DNA of 64,000 nt, taken from assembly GCA_030847615.1 (NCBI GenBank), contig JAUMIR010000005.1, forward strand, positions 245,682,645 through 245,746,644. The letters are read 5' to 3'. Position numbers and translations under genes: made by a program. The notes beneath the pieces were generated by a model, which saw nothing but the letters and a program-made list of their open reading frames with translations, searched no databases and was not told the origin of the DNA. Positions 21,935 to 33,649 of the stretch are shown piece after piece; the first letter of the stretch is position 1, and the number at the start of each line of letters is the position of its first letter. This DNA is from Gambelia wislizenii. Lineage: Eukaryota > Chordata > Lepidosauria > Squamata > Crotaphytidae.

Positions 21935-22660
21935 TTAGCCTGGAGAAGAGAAGATTAAGAGGTGACATGATAACCATTGTTAAATATTTGAAGGGATGCT
22001 ATATTGAGCGTGGCGCAAGCTTGTTTTTAGCTCCAGAGACTAGACACAGAGTAATGGACTCAAACTACAGGAAAAGAGATTCCACCTAAACATTAGGCAG
22101 AACTTCTTGACTGTAAGAGCTGTTCAACAGTGGAATGTGCTGCCTTGGGACATTTTCAGACACGGTTTTATCGTACCTAGTGTGGGAAGAGCTCCCGGGA
22201 GAGGGACGGGGCTCGTGCGTGGCAGGGGGTCGTTTTCGGACGCTGCCGTCCCTCTCCCGAAAGCATCTGTTTCAGTTCCATGAAGCTTCAGAAGCCACAG
22301 CGCCATATTTTAATCATGGGCAACTTCCGTGCTTAAAATATGGCTCTGCGGCTTCTGAAGCTTCACGGAACTGAAACGGATGCTTTCGGGAGAGGGACGG
22401 CAGCGTCCGAAAACGACCCCCTGCCGCACAAGAGCCCTGTCCCTCTCCCAGGAGCTCTTCCCACTCTAGGTATGATAAAACCGTGTCTGAAAATGTCCTT
22501 GGAGTATGGTGGAGTCTATTTCTTTGGAGGTTTTTAAACAGAGGCTAGATGGTCTTCTGTTGGGAGTGCTTTGATTGTGTATTTATTCTTGGATGGCAGA
22601 GGATTGGACTAGATGGCCCTTGTGGACTCTTCCAACTCTATGATTTTATCACCTTCAATT
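21935..22660 (+). mobile_element. CR1 LINE 3' part, split by a palindromic transposon
   Basis: CR1 sequence runs 'gtttagcctggagaagagaagattaagaggtgacatgata' to 'ggaatgtgctgccttg'. It resumes at 22499 with 'ttggagtatggtggagtc' and ends 'cttccaactctatgatttta'. The gap is exactly filled by the element at 22148-22498. Confidence 0.9.
22148..22498. mobile_element. 351-bp foldback element of the 3-bp-TSD family
   Basis: The element begins GGACATTTTCAGACACGG and ends CCGTGTCTGAAAATGTCC, an exact 18-bp inversion. The arms stay nearly perfectly complementary for about 160 bp each, meeting at a roughly 19-nt loop near 22311-22330. TTG at 22145-22147 and at 22499-22501 is the duplicated target. Comparison with intact CR1 copies gives the empty site unambiguously. 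The arms are GC-rich and carry no frame of note. The ends resemble those at 37205, 37263, 59505 and 60546. Confidence 0.88.
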
Positions 22661-24825
22661 TTGCCATTTCTAATATAGAAATCAGCAAGTGAAGTGCTCC
22701 TGAGTCAAATCTGGTTTCTGGATGCCCGACTGCTATTACATAACTGGATGTGAAAGAGATTGTAGAAGGGGTTGAAGTTGCCTCGCTTTAAGAGTGGGAA
22801 CTCCATTCATCATCATGTTCAAAAATCTTTCTTCCACTTGTCCGATTGGTTGTCGATCAGGATTCTGCCCATGTCATATGCATGTTTACACAAAAGTAAT
22901 ACTCACTGTGTGCAAATAAGGTTACTCTCTGATCAGTGTGCTGCAGCATAAAACATGCCAAGAAACAGACCTATAAATGGTTTTGTTCCCAATATGCAGT
23001 GTTTGCCTTTGGGTATTTTGGAAAAGAAAACCATCCAAAAGACTGAACATGACACCATGATTATAAAGTAAATGGGGTCTAATAAAATTATTAGGCCAAC
23101 ATGTCTTATTGTGGGCATTGCAGGGAATGGGCTGCCCTCATGTTGCTGATCAAATTACAGATTGTTTATGCAAGAGAAGAAAAAGAGGAAAATATATCTG
23201 TATTTCTCAAATGGATACAAAAGGGCATTTGCCAAGCCTGTGTTTTTAGCATACGATGCTTGATTGGTGCACGTATTTTGTTCTCTCCTGCAAATTTTAT
23301 GTCCAATTTTGTCAGACAAAATAAGCTTTTAAGACTCATGAAGTAACTACTGGAAAATTAGTCTCTGCAAAGCAATCTTGATAAATCATATGCAGGCTAT
23401 ATTCTCTCTCCTTCGTGCATTATTGACCACAGTACTAATTCTGAAATTGTAACCTGTCTTATATTATCTTGTTACAAGCACCACAGTTCTTGCATAGTAG
23501 ATAAAAAGGAGACAGCAATGATTTGCATTCCTGAACTCATGTGACTTCATATGAGGTTTTATATGATACCACAGAAGTCTCTATGGTACACTGTTTAAGT
23601 ACATGAAACAGTAAAGTAAGAAACATTGTGGGACTGGCACTTCTGTGGCTATTGTTCATGCACTGAAATTCCAGGCCCATATATGGATGCAACTTGAAGC
23701 TCATAAATGTGATCCCCAGTGCAACAGATTTCTGTTCCATAGACAGAAGGAATAAATGGAGGAGAATGTTAAGGGGTTTGGCTGTATGTGTGTGTGTATG
23801 TTGAATGGAGGATGTACACTCATACAGCAGCTAAGAGAAGTGATTATACAGGAAATAAGAGACTGAGATTGGAGAGTGACCACTGAAAGTGAAAATACTC
23901 CTTGCTGTTTCTGACTACCATGCCAGCCTCTCTTCAGTACCTCTGTATCCCACATTTCCTCTGCATCTTTCTAACTTTCTTTCTCAATACCTGTCTGCTT
24001 TTGATTCACAACCTTGTCAGTTCTCTTATTCTCAATCCTGCAGTTTCTCCTCATTCCTACTGTCCAATTTTATTTCCCACCTTCTGTATATCTCTCAGTT
24101 TCCCCCACCTTTTACTATCTTCTTTTACTCTCTGTTTCTTTCCCCACTCTTCTTTCCCTTATGGGGGCACATATGCCGATATAAGTTCCCATTCCCACAG
24201 TTTACAGTGGAACAGTTCAAACTAGGGACTTCAATGAGAACTAGTCTTAAAATGTACTATAACAATCCCTAAGTGTGTATTTCATTTTCCAGATATGTGT
24301 CTTGAAACTGTGAGCACAACATTTTTATATACTGCACTCATGGATGGCCCATATTTTCTGAAATTGGTTTTTTCATGCTGCAGTATGCAGATAGCAAAAT
24401 AGTACACTAACACGGCATGGTGACATTTTCTGACAATGTTAACTTTGTTACATCCCTAGCATTCTCAAATTTCAAATATGTGTATGTATACTCATGCACC
24501 AATACCTGATTTATTCAAGTGTCCATCTAAAAACATTCAAATCAAGGAGAATGCTATTTACATACTATAGCATCTTCACAGTTACACAAGACACACAGAT
24601 TTGATATTCATTCAAGACTTAAGAGTAAGGATGATTTGGATTAAATTATGATGTAGGTACAAGGTTTAGTACATTTAACTTAATAAAAATATATTTTACC
24701 AGTTTACTTATTTGATTTTTTAAAATGTCTTGAAACAAACCAGCCAAAACCAGAATGTTCACATGAAGCACTTTATGTCAGAGAGAGAGGTTATTATTCA
24801 GTCTTCTTGTTATGTTTTTAGAGTA
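22661..24825. other. Intronic sequence, no element recognised
   Basis: No exon was recognised. A pyrimidine-rich stretch at 23930-24160 keeps two overlapping frames open by composition only. Confidence 0.5.
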
Positions 24826-25619
24826 TTTCATAGACTCATAGAACTGGAGAGTTGAAGAGACCACGAAGGTCATCCAGTCCAACCCCCTGCCACACAGGAA
24901 ATCATGATCAAAGCATCCCCGACAGATGGCCATCCAGCCTCTGCTAAAAGACCTCCAAGGAAGGAGACCCCACCACACTCCGAGGGAGTGTGTTCCACTG
25001 CCAAACAGCTCTTACTGTCAAAAAGTTCCTCCTAATGTTGAGGTGGAACCTCTGTTCCTGGAGCTTGCATCCATTGCTCTGTGTTCCAGTCTTTGGAGCA
25101 GCAGAAAACAAGCCTGCTCCATTCTCAACGTGACACTCCTTCAAATACTTAAACAGGGCTATCATTTCGCCTCTTATCCATCTTTTTTCCAGGCTAAATA
25201 TACCCAGCTCCCTAAGTCTCTCCTCATAAGGCATGGTTTCCAGACCTTTCACCATTTTAGTTGCCCTTCTCTGGACATGCTCCAATTTGTCAATATCCTT
25301 TTTGAATTGTGGTGCCCAGAACTGGACACAGTATTCTAGGTGAGGTCTGACCAAGGCAGAATAGAGCGGCACTATTACTTCCCTTGATCTAGACACTATA
25401 CTTCTATTGATGCAGCCCAAAATCGCATTGGCCTTTTTAGCTGCCGCATCACACTGTTGACTCATGTTCAACTTGTGGTCTACTAGGACTCCTAGATCCC
25501 TTTCGCACGTAGTCTCATTCAGCCAGGTCTCCCCCATCCTATATCTATGCATTTCATTTTTCCGCCCTAAGTACAGTACTTTACATTTCTCCGTATTGAA
25601 TTTCATTTTGTTAGCTTTG
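24826..25619 (-). mobile_element. CR1 LINE with RT C-terminal frame
   Basis: A minus-strand frame starting at 25636 and running down to 24944 encodes NKMKFNTEKCKVLYLGRKNE, then a thumb-like segment ([19 protein letters not shown]), '[19 protein letters not shown]', '[19 protein letters not shown]' and the conserved C-terminal '[20 protein letters not shown]'. The 3' end follows the CR1 pattern ('atagaactggagagttg...ccagtccaaccccctgcc'). The catalytic YADD region lies upstream and is absent, so the copy is 5'-truncated. The frame is open over 200 codons, so it is fairly young. It joins a SINE at 25620. Confidence 0.88.
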
Positions 25620-25857
25620 ATGTTATGTGTATTCAAGTCCAGCTTATGGCAACCTTATCAGAAGGTTCTTGGCAATAAATATTCAGAGGAGGATTGCCAT
25701 TGCTTTCTTGTGAAAATAAGAGTGTGTTAATTGCGTGGTGGGGGGGTGGAGGGAGGAAAGATTTGAGTGTGTGGGTTCTCGTGGCTTTGTGAGGATTTGA
25801 ACCATGGTCTCCTAGAGTCCTGGTTCAACACTCAAATCACTATACCACACTGGCACT
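25620..25857 (-). mobile_element. tRNA-derived SINE with internal insertion
   Basis: Minus-strand SINE: the end 'aaccatggtctcctagagtcctggttcaacactcaaatcactataccacactggc' is the complement of the tRNA-like head. The 'cttatggcaacc' part is the 3' region. A G-rich stretch ('gtggtgggggggtggagggagg') sits in the middle and is not part of the other copies. Confidence 0.75.
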
Positions 25858-26680
25858 TTTTCAGAGTATAAAAAAATGTGAGCTGCTCAATATTGGGGAA
25901 ATATAAAATGGCTTAAATTTTATGTAATTTTAACCAAAACTTGGAAAAGCATATGAATTAATCTGCCAAAATATGAATTCCTTATGTTTCCCACTAATAT
26001 GGCTGACCTCCATAGATTTACCAATTAATGCTGAAGTTAATCCTATACCTTAATTAACTGATTTAGGTTCTTAGAGTTCACTAGAGGCTTGGGAGCTCTT
26101 TCTGTCTGAATCAGTAAGGCAAGAAGGCACCTGGAGAAGGATTAGGATTGGTGGAAATATATCACATGGTTCTCTGTTGGTTGGTTTGTTGTTTTAATCT
26201 GCCTGGTGAATTGTGGATTTTAGAAGCATAAGAATGCTGTGTCCCAACCTGAAAAGGAGGAATGGTGAGTCTCTCTGTGTGTGTATGTGTGTGTTTAGGG
26301 GAAGTGAATTGTTCTCAGAATACCAGGCTCTTCAATGCTGAAGGCTTATGCTTGCCATAATTGGCATTTATGAAAGTTATTGCAGTCTTTCTGGGTGGTG
26401 GTAGGATTGTAAGTATTTTCAAAAATTATTAAAATTTTTATTGATTTCATTTTCTGGTTTTATATTTTATTTTGAGCTACAACAAACCCCTTCGTAGTAA
26501 TTAATTTTTTTAAAAAAAATTCCATGTGTGTGTGTGTGTATATATGTACATATATGATTTTCAACAGTTATATCAAATCACACTTTTTATAGAAATATAA
26601 AATTATGTTCATACGTTATCTGTATACAGCATTATAATGTTATTAAACTACTGTATTATTAAATGAACGAATAACTAACT
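25858..26680. other. Intronic sequence with GT/TA runs
   Basis: Two short GT runs (about 26276 and 26525). No exon or element was recognised. Confidence 0.5.
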
Positions 26681-26684
26681 GTGA

Positions 26685-26820
26685 AGTCGAAGGCTTTCAT
26701 GGCTGGCATCCACAGATTTTCCTTGGGTTTTTTCCAGGCTGTGAGACAGTGTTCTGGAAGAGTTTCTTTCTGACATTTCACCTGCATCTGTGGATGGCAT
26801 CTTCAGAGAATGGTTGGGTT
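26685..26820 (-). mobile_element. Interspersed repeat 3' end, possibly Penelope-like
   Basis: 'gtgaagtcgaaggctttcatggctggcatcc' through 'gacatttcacctgcatctgtggatggcatcttcagag' is a highly repeated block in lizard DNA. I recall it as an end of a retroelement but cannot confirm the class from this copy alone. Confidence 0.45.
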
Positions 26821-27278
26821 TTGCTTCTCTTTACAATAGGCATTTCAAAAGATTTTAAGTGCCATTAAGTGACCCCAGTAATTATTATGTTGGCCTCTTA
26901 ATGCTGATACAGATTTTGGAGTGGGGTGGGACTGAGTTACAATGGGATTTGGTTGGCAAAGGCAGAAAATATAATATATGGAACCTTAGGTCTTGCCAAA
27001 TAAATTTGATTTAAGATTGCATGTTTATTTTATTTTTTAAAAAATATCTTTGGTAAAGTAGCTGGATTTGATGGAATTTTAATAGAAAGTGATTCTCTGG
27101 TCTCTGAGTAAGTGCAAGAGTTCTAAAAGAGGACTCCTCTGTAAGTCAAGGCATGAGATGCAATAGTCATATGCATCTGGTTGTGTTCCATAGTTATAAA
27201 TGGTCAAACTGGTAGAATACTGGTGGAGACATGGTGCATGGCAGTACCACTATTGGTGGGGGTGCAGCTGGCAGGGTG

Positions 27279-27309
<31 letters not shown>

Positions 27310-27858
27310 AATGATCAATGAATCTCCTTTTGTATAAACAGGAATTTATATTTTTAGAAAGGATCTATAAAGCCTGTCCCGTGAATTACTGTTCACCCAG
27401 TGCATGAAAGGTCACAGAGAAACTGCTTAAACAGTTATGTTTGCATAGCTTCCTCATTACATATTTCAGGATTCACAGACATATTTCAAGATTAGCATCC
27501 AAGCAAAGATGCAAGCCAGGCACAGGCAGTTTGACTCATAACAATGTTCCTAAAGAATCCTTTCTCTTAACTATTTCCATCTCCTTTTCCATGGCTCTTG
27601 GATGTGAAACCTAGCAATGTTGCTGTGACTTTTTTCTTGTTATTTACCTTACTTTATTTTAATTTATTTTGCTTTCAAAGACAAAGTATTCTCATGGTAG
27701 CTGTAAAGGTAAGATTGCAACACAATAAAATATAAAATGCAGTTAACTAAAACGTAACACAACTGAAATAACAGCAACAGTAAGAAGTCCAATGTATAGA
27801 TAAATTTTAGCATCCATTCATTTATAAGCACATCGAAACATGAAGGCTTTCAAAGAAT
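26821..27858. other. Intronic sequence with a GT microsatellite
   Basis: Contains a pure GT run at 27277-27303 and nothing else recognised. Confidence 0.55.
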
Positions 27859-27880
27859 CTCTCTCTCTCTCTCTCTCTCT

Positions 27881-28566
27881 GGCTTTTCTTCGCAAACGAA
27901 GATTCAGGAAGGACTCATCCCATGCTTTCTGCAAGCGTGCTGATGACTAAAAAGGCCAATCCGAGATAAACAAGTCCGGTTGCAGAAAGCACAGCAGAAT
28001 GGTCCTTGGGTGATGTTTTTGGGTTGTGAATCTTTCTGCATTGTCATTTCTCTTCAAGACTTGTTCGGCGTGAATTCTCAAATGAGGCTGCAGCATTGTG
28101 GATAGTGTATCTCCATGCCTCCCAATGTGAGGCCAGGGTGGACCACTGTTGGTGATCAATTTGGCCGAGCCTGAGATGTTGTTTCAGAGAGTCCTTGTAT
28201 TGCTTTTTTGGAGCGCCCCTCTTTCGCTGACCCGTGGCGAGTTCACTGAAGAGTAGTATTTTTGGGAGGCGATGGTCCTCCATCCTAGAAACGTACCCTG
28301 CCCAGCGCAGCTGTGTTCTCAATATCATGGCCTCAATGCTGGTGATCCCTGCTTGTTCAAGGATAGCAACATTTGTCACATAGTCAGTCCAGTGTATATT
28401 TAGGATTGTGCATATACAGCGCTGATGAAAGCGTTCAAGGAGTCGTAGGTGGTGGCGATAGGTGACCCATGTTTCAGACCCATAAAGGAGGATAGATAGT
28501 ATAATGGCTCTATACACACTGATTTTTGTGCTTTGCCTCAGGTGTTTATTGCTCCAGACTCTTTTG
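27881..28566 (-). mobile_element. LINE-X copy 2
   Basis: The minus-strand frame (28517 to 28044) encodes YRAIILSILLYGSETWVTYR, 'LLERFHQRC', 'LRWAGYVSRMEDHRLPKI' and 'KRGAPKKQYKDSLKQHLRLG', matching copies 1 and 3. It ends in the same 14-nt hairpin (27888-27901, exact). A (CT)n run at 27860-27880 is the GA tail on the other strand. It is 5'-truncated just after 'caggtgtttattgctccag'. Confidence 0.75.
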
Positions 28567-28983
28567 TGAAATATTCAAAGAATATTTTGAATAGTTTGTA
28601 AAATATTCAAAGAATATTTTAAAAACAACTAGGGAGGGAGTCACATACACCTCCTGTGATAAGGTTTTCATTAAGATCAGGCCACCAAAGACGAGGCCCA
28701 GTCTTGTCTCTGCCAACCTAATAGATCTTTCCAGTCTGGCAGGTCCATGAGCAGGACTTCCATGATCAGTCTTAGGGCCAGTCAGATTTATAAATCTACA
28801 AAGCCACAGAAGACTTTTAAAATATAGTATGCAATTTATAGGAGATATCTTGAGAGCATTGTTGTCAGGGTTTGGTTTTGCATCAGGGAATCACACATAC
28901 TTTACTTATTTCTTGGGCAGTCCAAGGGAGATAGTACTAGCTACAAAAACATGGACTTGAGAAATACTACTTTTGTTAAATAG

Positions 28984-29237
28984 TACAGTAGGACCCCCAT
29001 ATCCATGGGGGATTGCAACCCCCCCCCAGATACCAAAAACTGTAGATAACAGCAAACACCATTGAAAATAACGGGACGTCCAGTTTAAAATGCCGTAGAG
29101 TTACCTTGGAGGATCTAGAAAATGTCTAGAGAGGATGCCTCTCTAGGCATTTTCTAGGAAGACTATGGTAGGTGTGCTGTTTTGTGTCCCACAGATAACT
29201 GAATCAGTAGATAATCAGATACGGAGGTTCTGCTGTA
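28984..29237. mobile_element. Tigger-like MITE
   Basis: TACAGTAGGACCCCCATATC at the left matches the inverted GATACGGAGGTTCTGCTGTA at the right, with TA ends. The interior has 'accaaaaactgtagataac' and a local palindrome around 'aggatgcctctctaggc'. Confidence 0.7.
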
Positions 29238-30372
29238 ACTGTAAACACACAATGAAGGGATAGTGTTATTCCAATTACAGTTCCAATATGCTTAAGGATA
29301 GCTGTACTTCTAAAAACCACTTAGTCACATGCGGCCTCATGGGCACAGTGGTTTACTATGCCACAGACTACCAAAGTTGTGGATAGCTGTATCTGATCAA
29401 TTGATTTTATATACCACCTTTACCCTAATATGGGACCAAAAGCAGCCCAGATGTACAATAGCCTTTGAATGGAGTATATATAAAACAAAGGATGTTCTGT
29501 GCTATAAGTGAATATGAATTTAAGTTGGAATTTGCTGCTACTCCAGAGGAAATTATATTGGCAGAGTAACCCAATTCATGTTTCCTGAGAAATAAGTACC
29601 ACTGTGTTCAATAGGGCTCACTTTCTAGGAAGTGAGTCTAGGATTTCAAGCTGAATGGCATACTGTGCTTGAATCCTGATAGCCAACATGACTGATATCT
29701 AGTGATAGGCTCTCTTCCACATATTTATTGTATCACTATATCATGTGATCAAGCACAAAGTCTTTCCCTTTGTCTGTCCTAAATCTATGAGTCAAGATCT
29801 GATATTCTGATGAAGAGATTAGCTTTTCTCCCTTTCTGCTTCTACCACACGTGAATCATTTTTAAGTCTTGTGCCAGGTAGGTAGTCCCTTTTAAAACTA
29901 AAAACCACAGAACAATCAGTGACTGCAACAGCATCTTATAAAATCAGGAGCTGCTGGGGTATATTATTCCAGGAGGCCCCAATGTCCTTGTTTTGGTTCC
30001 TAGTTTCCACTAAAATCCCTAAAAAATGTTTCCCTAAAATCAAATCTACTAAGAAGCAGTAACAGGCTGTTAATAAATTGCCATTTTGACATTTGCACTA
30101 TGCCCTGGAATTACAGTATGATTGGGTATTAGGGGATACCAAGCTGGTCACTGAGTTACAGGTGCCTTCTGCAGATCTCATGGCTTTACCTCCAGGAAGC
30201 CCACTGAGGGCATAACACCTGCAGCCAGTCTTGCAGACTTGTAGGAGAGGCACTCCAGCTTCTAGATCTTTCTGGTCATCTCTTTCTCCACCTTTTCCAG
30301 GGTATGGGTAAGCTAGAACTATACATTGTTTTCCAAATATAGCTGCACCATAGATTTGTTTAAGGTCATTAT
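29238..30372. other. Intronic sequence, no element recognised
   Basis: A weak 'tagggctcactttctaggaagtgag' motif at 29614 may be an old MITE. Nothing else is clear. Confidence 0.45.
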
Positions 30373-30690
30373 GGACTTTATCAGATGTGGGGAAATGCAG
30401 CAACCCCTCCCCCAAATGCATCCCAAACTGCGTCAGAAGAACATGACAATAACAGAAAGGGTGACATTATCAGATCCCTGCGTCCTCAGCCATTTCTAGG
30501 GAATAGCGCTGGTGCAGATGAGGCTTCACTTTTTTATCGATGGGGCTAAGCTGTCAATAAAAAGGGATGTCTTATTCATGCCTGCACTACACCCCCGGAA
30601 TGCTGAAGGATAACGATGTCTGATAATGTCACCCATTTCTGTTATTGTTACCTTCTTCTGATGCAGTTTTTGCCATGTCTGACACCGTCA
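30373..30690. mobile_element. Palindromic member of the 3-bp-TSD family
   Basis: Starts GGACTTTATCAGATG. The arm 30429-30473 ('ctgcgtcagaagaacatgacaataacag...') is inverted at 30619-30664 ('...ctgttattgttaccttcttctgatgcag'). The centre holds the family's internal hairpin wording 'atcgatggggctaagctgtcaataaaaag'. The right end (near 'catgtctgacaccgtc') is decayed and the target duplication is not certain. Confidence 0.6.
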
Positions 30691-30730
30691 AATTTTATTT
30701 TTGGTCCTGTTTCTAATAATCCCAGACTCT

Positions 30731-31347
30731 GGAGATTTTCAGATGGGGACAAAAATAGTGTTCCCCATCTTGCTATCTCCTCTCCCTCTACCCTCCTGCC
30801 CCTGTCCCAGCACAATTTGGTTTTGCACTTACCTTAATCACTCGCCTTTCCTCCTCCTCAGCAGCCATGGAGTGAATGCAGCTTGCACGGAGCTGCATTC
30901 ACTTCCTGATTGAAATCCTGGGCCATTCTCATGAGAGGACGAGTGCATAGGGAATTCAAAAAGAAAAAGAAAAAGAAAGGCTAAAAAATGACACCAAGCA
31001 CAAAAACACACTTAACCCCGCCCCCGAGTAACCTGGGGAACGGTACAAAAAAGGATGTCACTTACCTGGATGTCCCAATCGCACCTGGAAGTGTTCTGGA
31101 ATGGACCTCCACTGCGGCTGGCATTGTGCTACAGAAATGGGGCACCTTTTCACAAGCCCATCATTCCATCATAGAAATGAAACAGGCAATCTATTCACGG
31201 CTTAAGCTGTGAATAAAAAGCAACGAGGGCGAAACGGGACCAGCACGGGAGTATAACAGGACAGGGATGATGTCATCTGAAAGGGAAGCCCTTTTGTGAT
31301 CTCCTGGCATTCATGTAACACCATATTAAGGGTGTCTGATAATCTCC
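30731..31347 (+). mobile_element. Non-autonomous TIR element, 3-bp-TSD family
   Basis: Begins GGAGATTTTCAGATGGGG and ends GTGTCTGATAATCTCC. TCT flanks both ends (30728-30730, 31348-31350). Shared interior: 'ccattctcatgagaggacgagtgc', 'cacttacctggatgtcccaatcgcacctggaagtgttctgg', and the hairpin 'ctattcacggcttaagctgtgaataaaaagc'. No transposase is encoded. It lies right beside the palindromic relative at 30373. Confidence 0.75.
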
Positions 31348-32890
31348 TCTATCTCTTTCACAGCTCCTGTTGACTGTCTACATTAAGCTACTAACTGCCA
31401 CAACCTAATGTCTCTTTTTTGTTAATCAGATTCCTATCTAGGGAGTGGGTGCTAGAAGAGGGAATTTCAGCAGGTGCTGGTTTTTCACACAACCAAGCAA
31501 CACCTGCTCAAATTTCCTCTTCTCCATAAGCAATAAATGTATAGGAACCCATTCCAGTTTTCACTTTGGTGACCCTATCCCCATCAAAAGAATACACAAT
31601 AAAGTCCCCACTCTTTGGACCCAAAATGCACCTTTACAGTGAACAGCATTGTTATTTCATTGACCATTCATTTGGGGTTCTTTGCTATTCATTTAGGTTT
31701 TCACCGTGCTGAATAATTGGGTGTCCTCAGCAGCTTTGGCCAAATGATTCTTCACCTAGCTCCAGGTTATTTCAGAGCAAGTTAAATAGGACCAGTACCA
31801 ATACAGATCCTTGGAGGGAAACCACTTCTACCTTTCAGTGTAGAAAGTACCTGTTTAACCAGTTACTAATCTGAGAATTAAGTGCATAAACAAAGAAGCA
31901 GAGAGAAATAGTTAAATGTTCTCACAAACAGTGGGAAATAAGAAGTAGAGTCTCTTAATAGTATGCATCCTTTCAGTGTTCCCAATGTTTGTAGTCAACT
32001 GCACAATCTATTAAAATGTGTTCCTGTATACTGATTTTCAGTGTGTCTTGCATCCTAATGTGGTACCTTAAATTGACCTGATTTTCAGACAGTACTGGGC
32101 TTTAAAAATAAGCCTCCCTCATGCTGATGAGCATACAAAATAGTTAGTTGCCTCTGGGAAAATGTAAAATCAATCAATCACTCATTCACAATCATCTTAC
32201 TTGCTAAGGCTGAAGACAAATTCTGACTCCTTTACTGTAGGTGTTTTAATGGCAAAGACAGAGACTTGTACATTAAGTAGAAACACTAGTAGTGGGGCTA
32301 ATGTAACCTATTGTTGCCAGGGGACCATATGTTCTTGATTTAGTTTCCATGAAGATTTCCATGGCTGTTCCTGAAACTATATCTGGATTTTGCATCTCTT
32401 TCCAAGGTTATGTGCCACTGCAGTGCAGATCCCAAGGTCTGATTGGGCAGAGGACCTTGAGCCAGTTTTCTTTAGTAGGTGTGTCAACAAAGAAGTCCTC
32501 TGACCTTCTTGATGATTCAGAGAAAGTAAAAATGGTAGCACTGTTGGTGGTTCTTTAGATCAGAGATAAAGAGCCTATTTTGGGTTGGGAGCTGAATCTT
32601 GATTTGGACAAGATCCAGGGGCAGCTACATTGAAGCAGGGGGCATGGACTCAGTTCAGAGCAAAGTGAGTGGAACAGGTGTAATTCTAACCCAGTTTGGA
32701 CATTGTCTCACCAAGCATACAAAACATAGCTCAGTTCTGTGTGTCTTCTTAAGAGTTAAGCCCCAGAGCAACAATTTCCCAAGATGCATTGCACAGCTCC
32801 AGTCCATGCAACAGTTCCCAGGCTGCAAATCAGAATTCAGCTCTATGCAACAGGTTCAGTTGGATGAAATAGGTTTCAGGATTACAAACT
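31348..32890. other. Intronic sequence, no element recognised
   Basis: No exon or defined repeat was seen. The open frames here show no domain features. Confidence 0.5.
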
Positions 32891-32894
32891 GCTT

Positions 32895-33373
32895 TGGTCA
32901 GACTTCACCTGGAATGCTCTGTCCAGTTCTGGGCATCACAATTCGAGAGGAATGTTGACAAGCTGGAATTGGAGGAGGGTGAACAAAACAGTGAAAATTC
33001 TGGAAACCATGTTCTATGAGAAATGGCTTAGGGAGCTGGATATGTTTAGCCTAGAGAAAAGAAGGCTAAGACTTGACATTGTAGCCACCTTTAAATATTT
33101 GAAAGGATGTCATACTGAAGATGGAGCCAGCTTGTTTTCTGCTGCTCCAGATAGTAGGACATGGAACAATGGAATGAAACTTCCTAACAGTAAGAGCTGT
33201 TCGACAGTACAATATGTTGCCTCAGAATGTAGTGGAGTCTCCTTCTTTATAGGCTTTTAAACAGAGGCTGGATGGCCATATGTTGGGAGTGGTTTCATTT
33301 TGTATTTCTGCATGGCAGGGAATTGGACTGCATAGCCCTTCTGGTCTCTTTCAGTTCTATAATTCTATGAAAC
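32895..33373 (+). mobile_element. CR1 LINE 3' fragment
   Basis: Runs 'ctgtccagttctgggcatcacaattcgagagg' to 'ctctttcagttctataattctatgaa'. It encodes 'FSLEKRRLRLDIVATFKYLKG' and 'GASLFSAAP' before frame breaks. Diverged and 5'-truncated. Confidence 0.85.
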
Positions 33374-33649
33374 TTAAAAAGAGTTCAGTGCCATCCAAAA
33401 GGCTTAGCTTCTTATCTTAATCACCGATCCAAGGCAACAGCAGCAGAAGCTTCCAGCAGTGGAACCCTTGGGTCAGTCAGAGGATCCTCATCCCTGCTTT
33501 AGATGGCAGGTTGTTTGCCAGATCATGGAATCCTAGCAAAAAGGATTGGCAACTCTTGAAGTAAAGATTGATAGTACCAATGCTGAGTCTAAGGGTGTAG
33601 CCTACCTAAGCACTTGTTTATTTAGGACATACAGCCATTATATGTACTG

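Noticed and set aside
23889..24272. Ser/Phe/Leu-rich 127-codon frame resembling a membrane protein
   Set aside because: The hydrophobicity comes from a pyrimidine-rich tract that is open in two frames.
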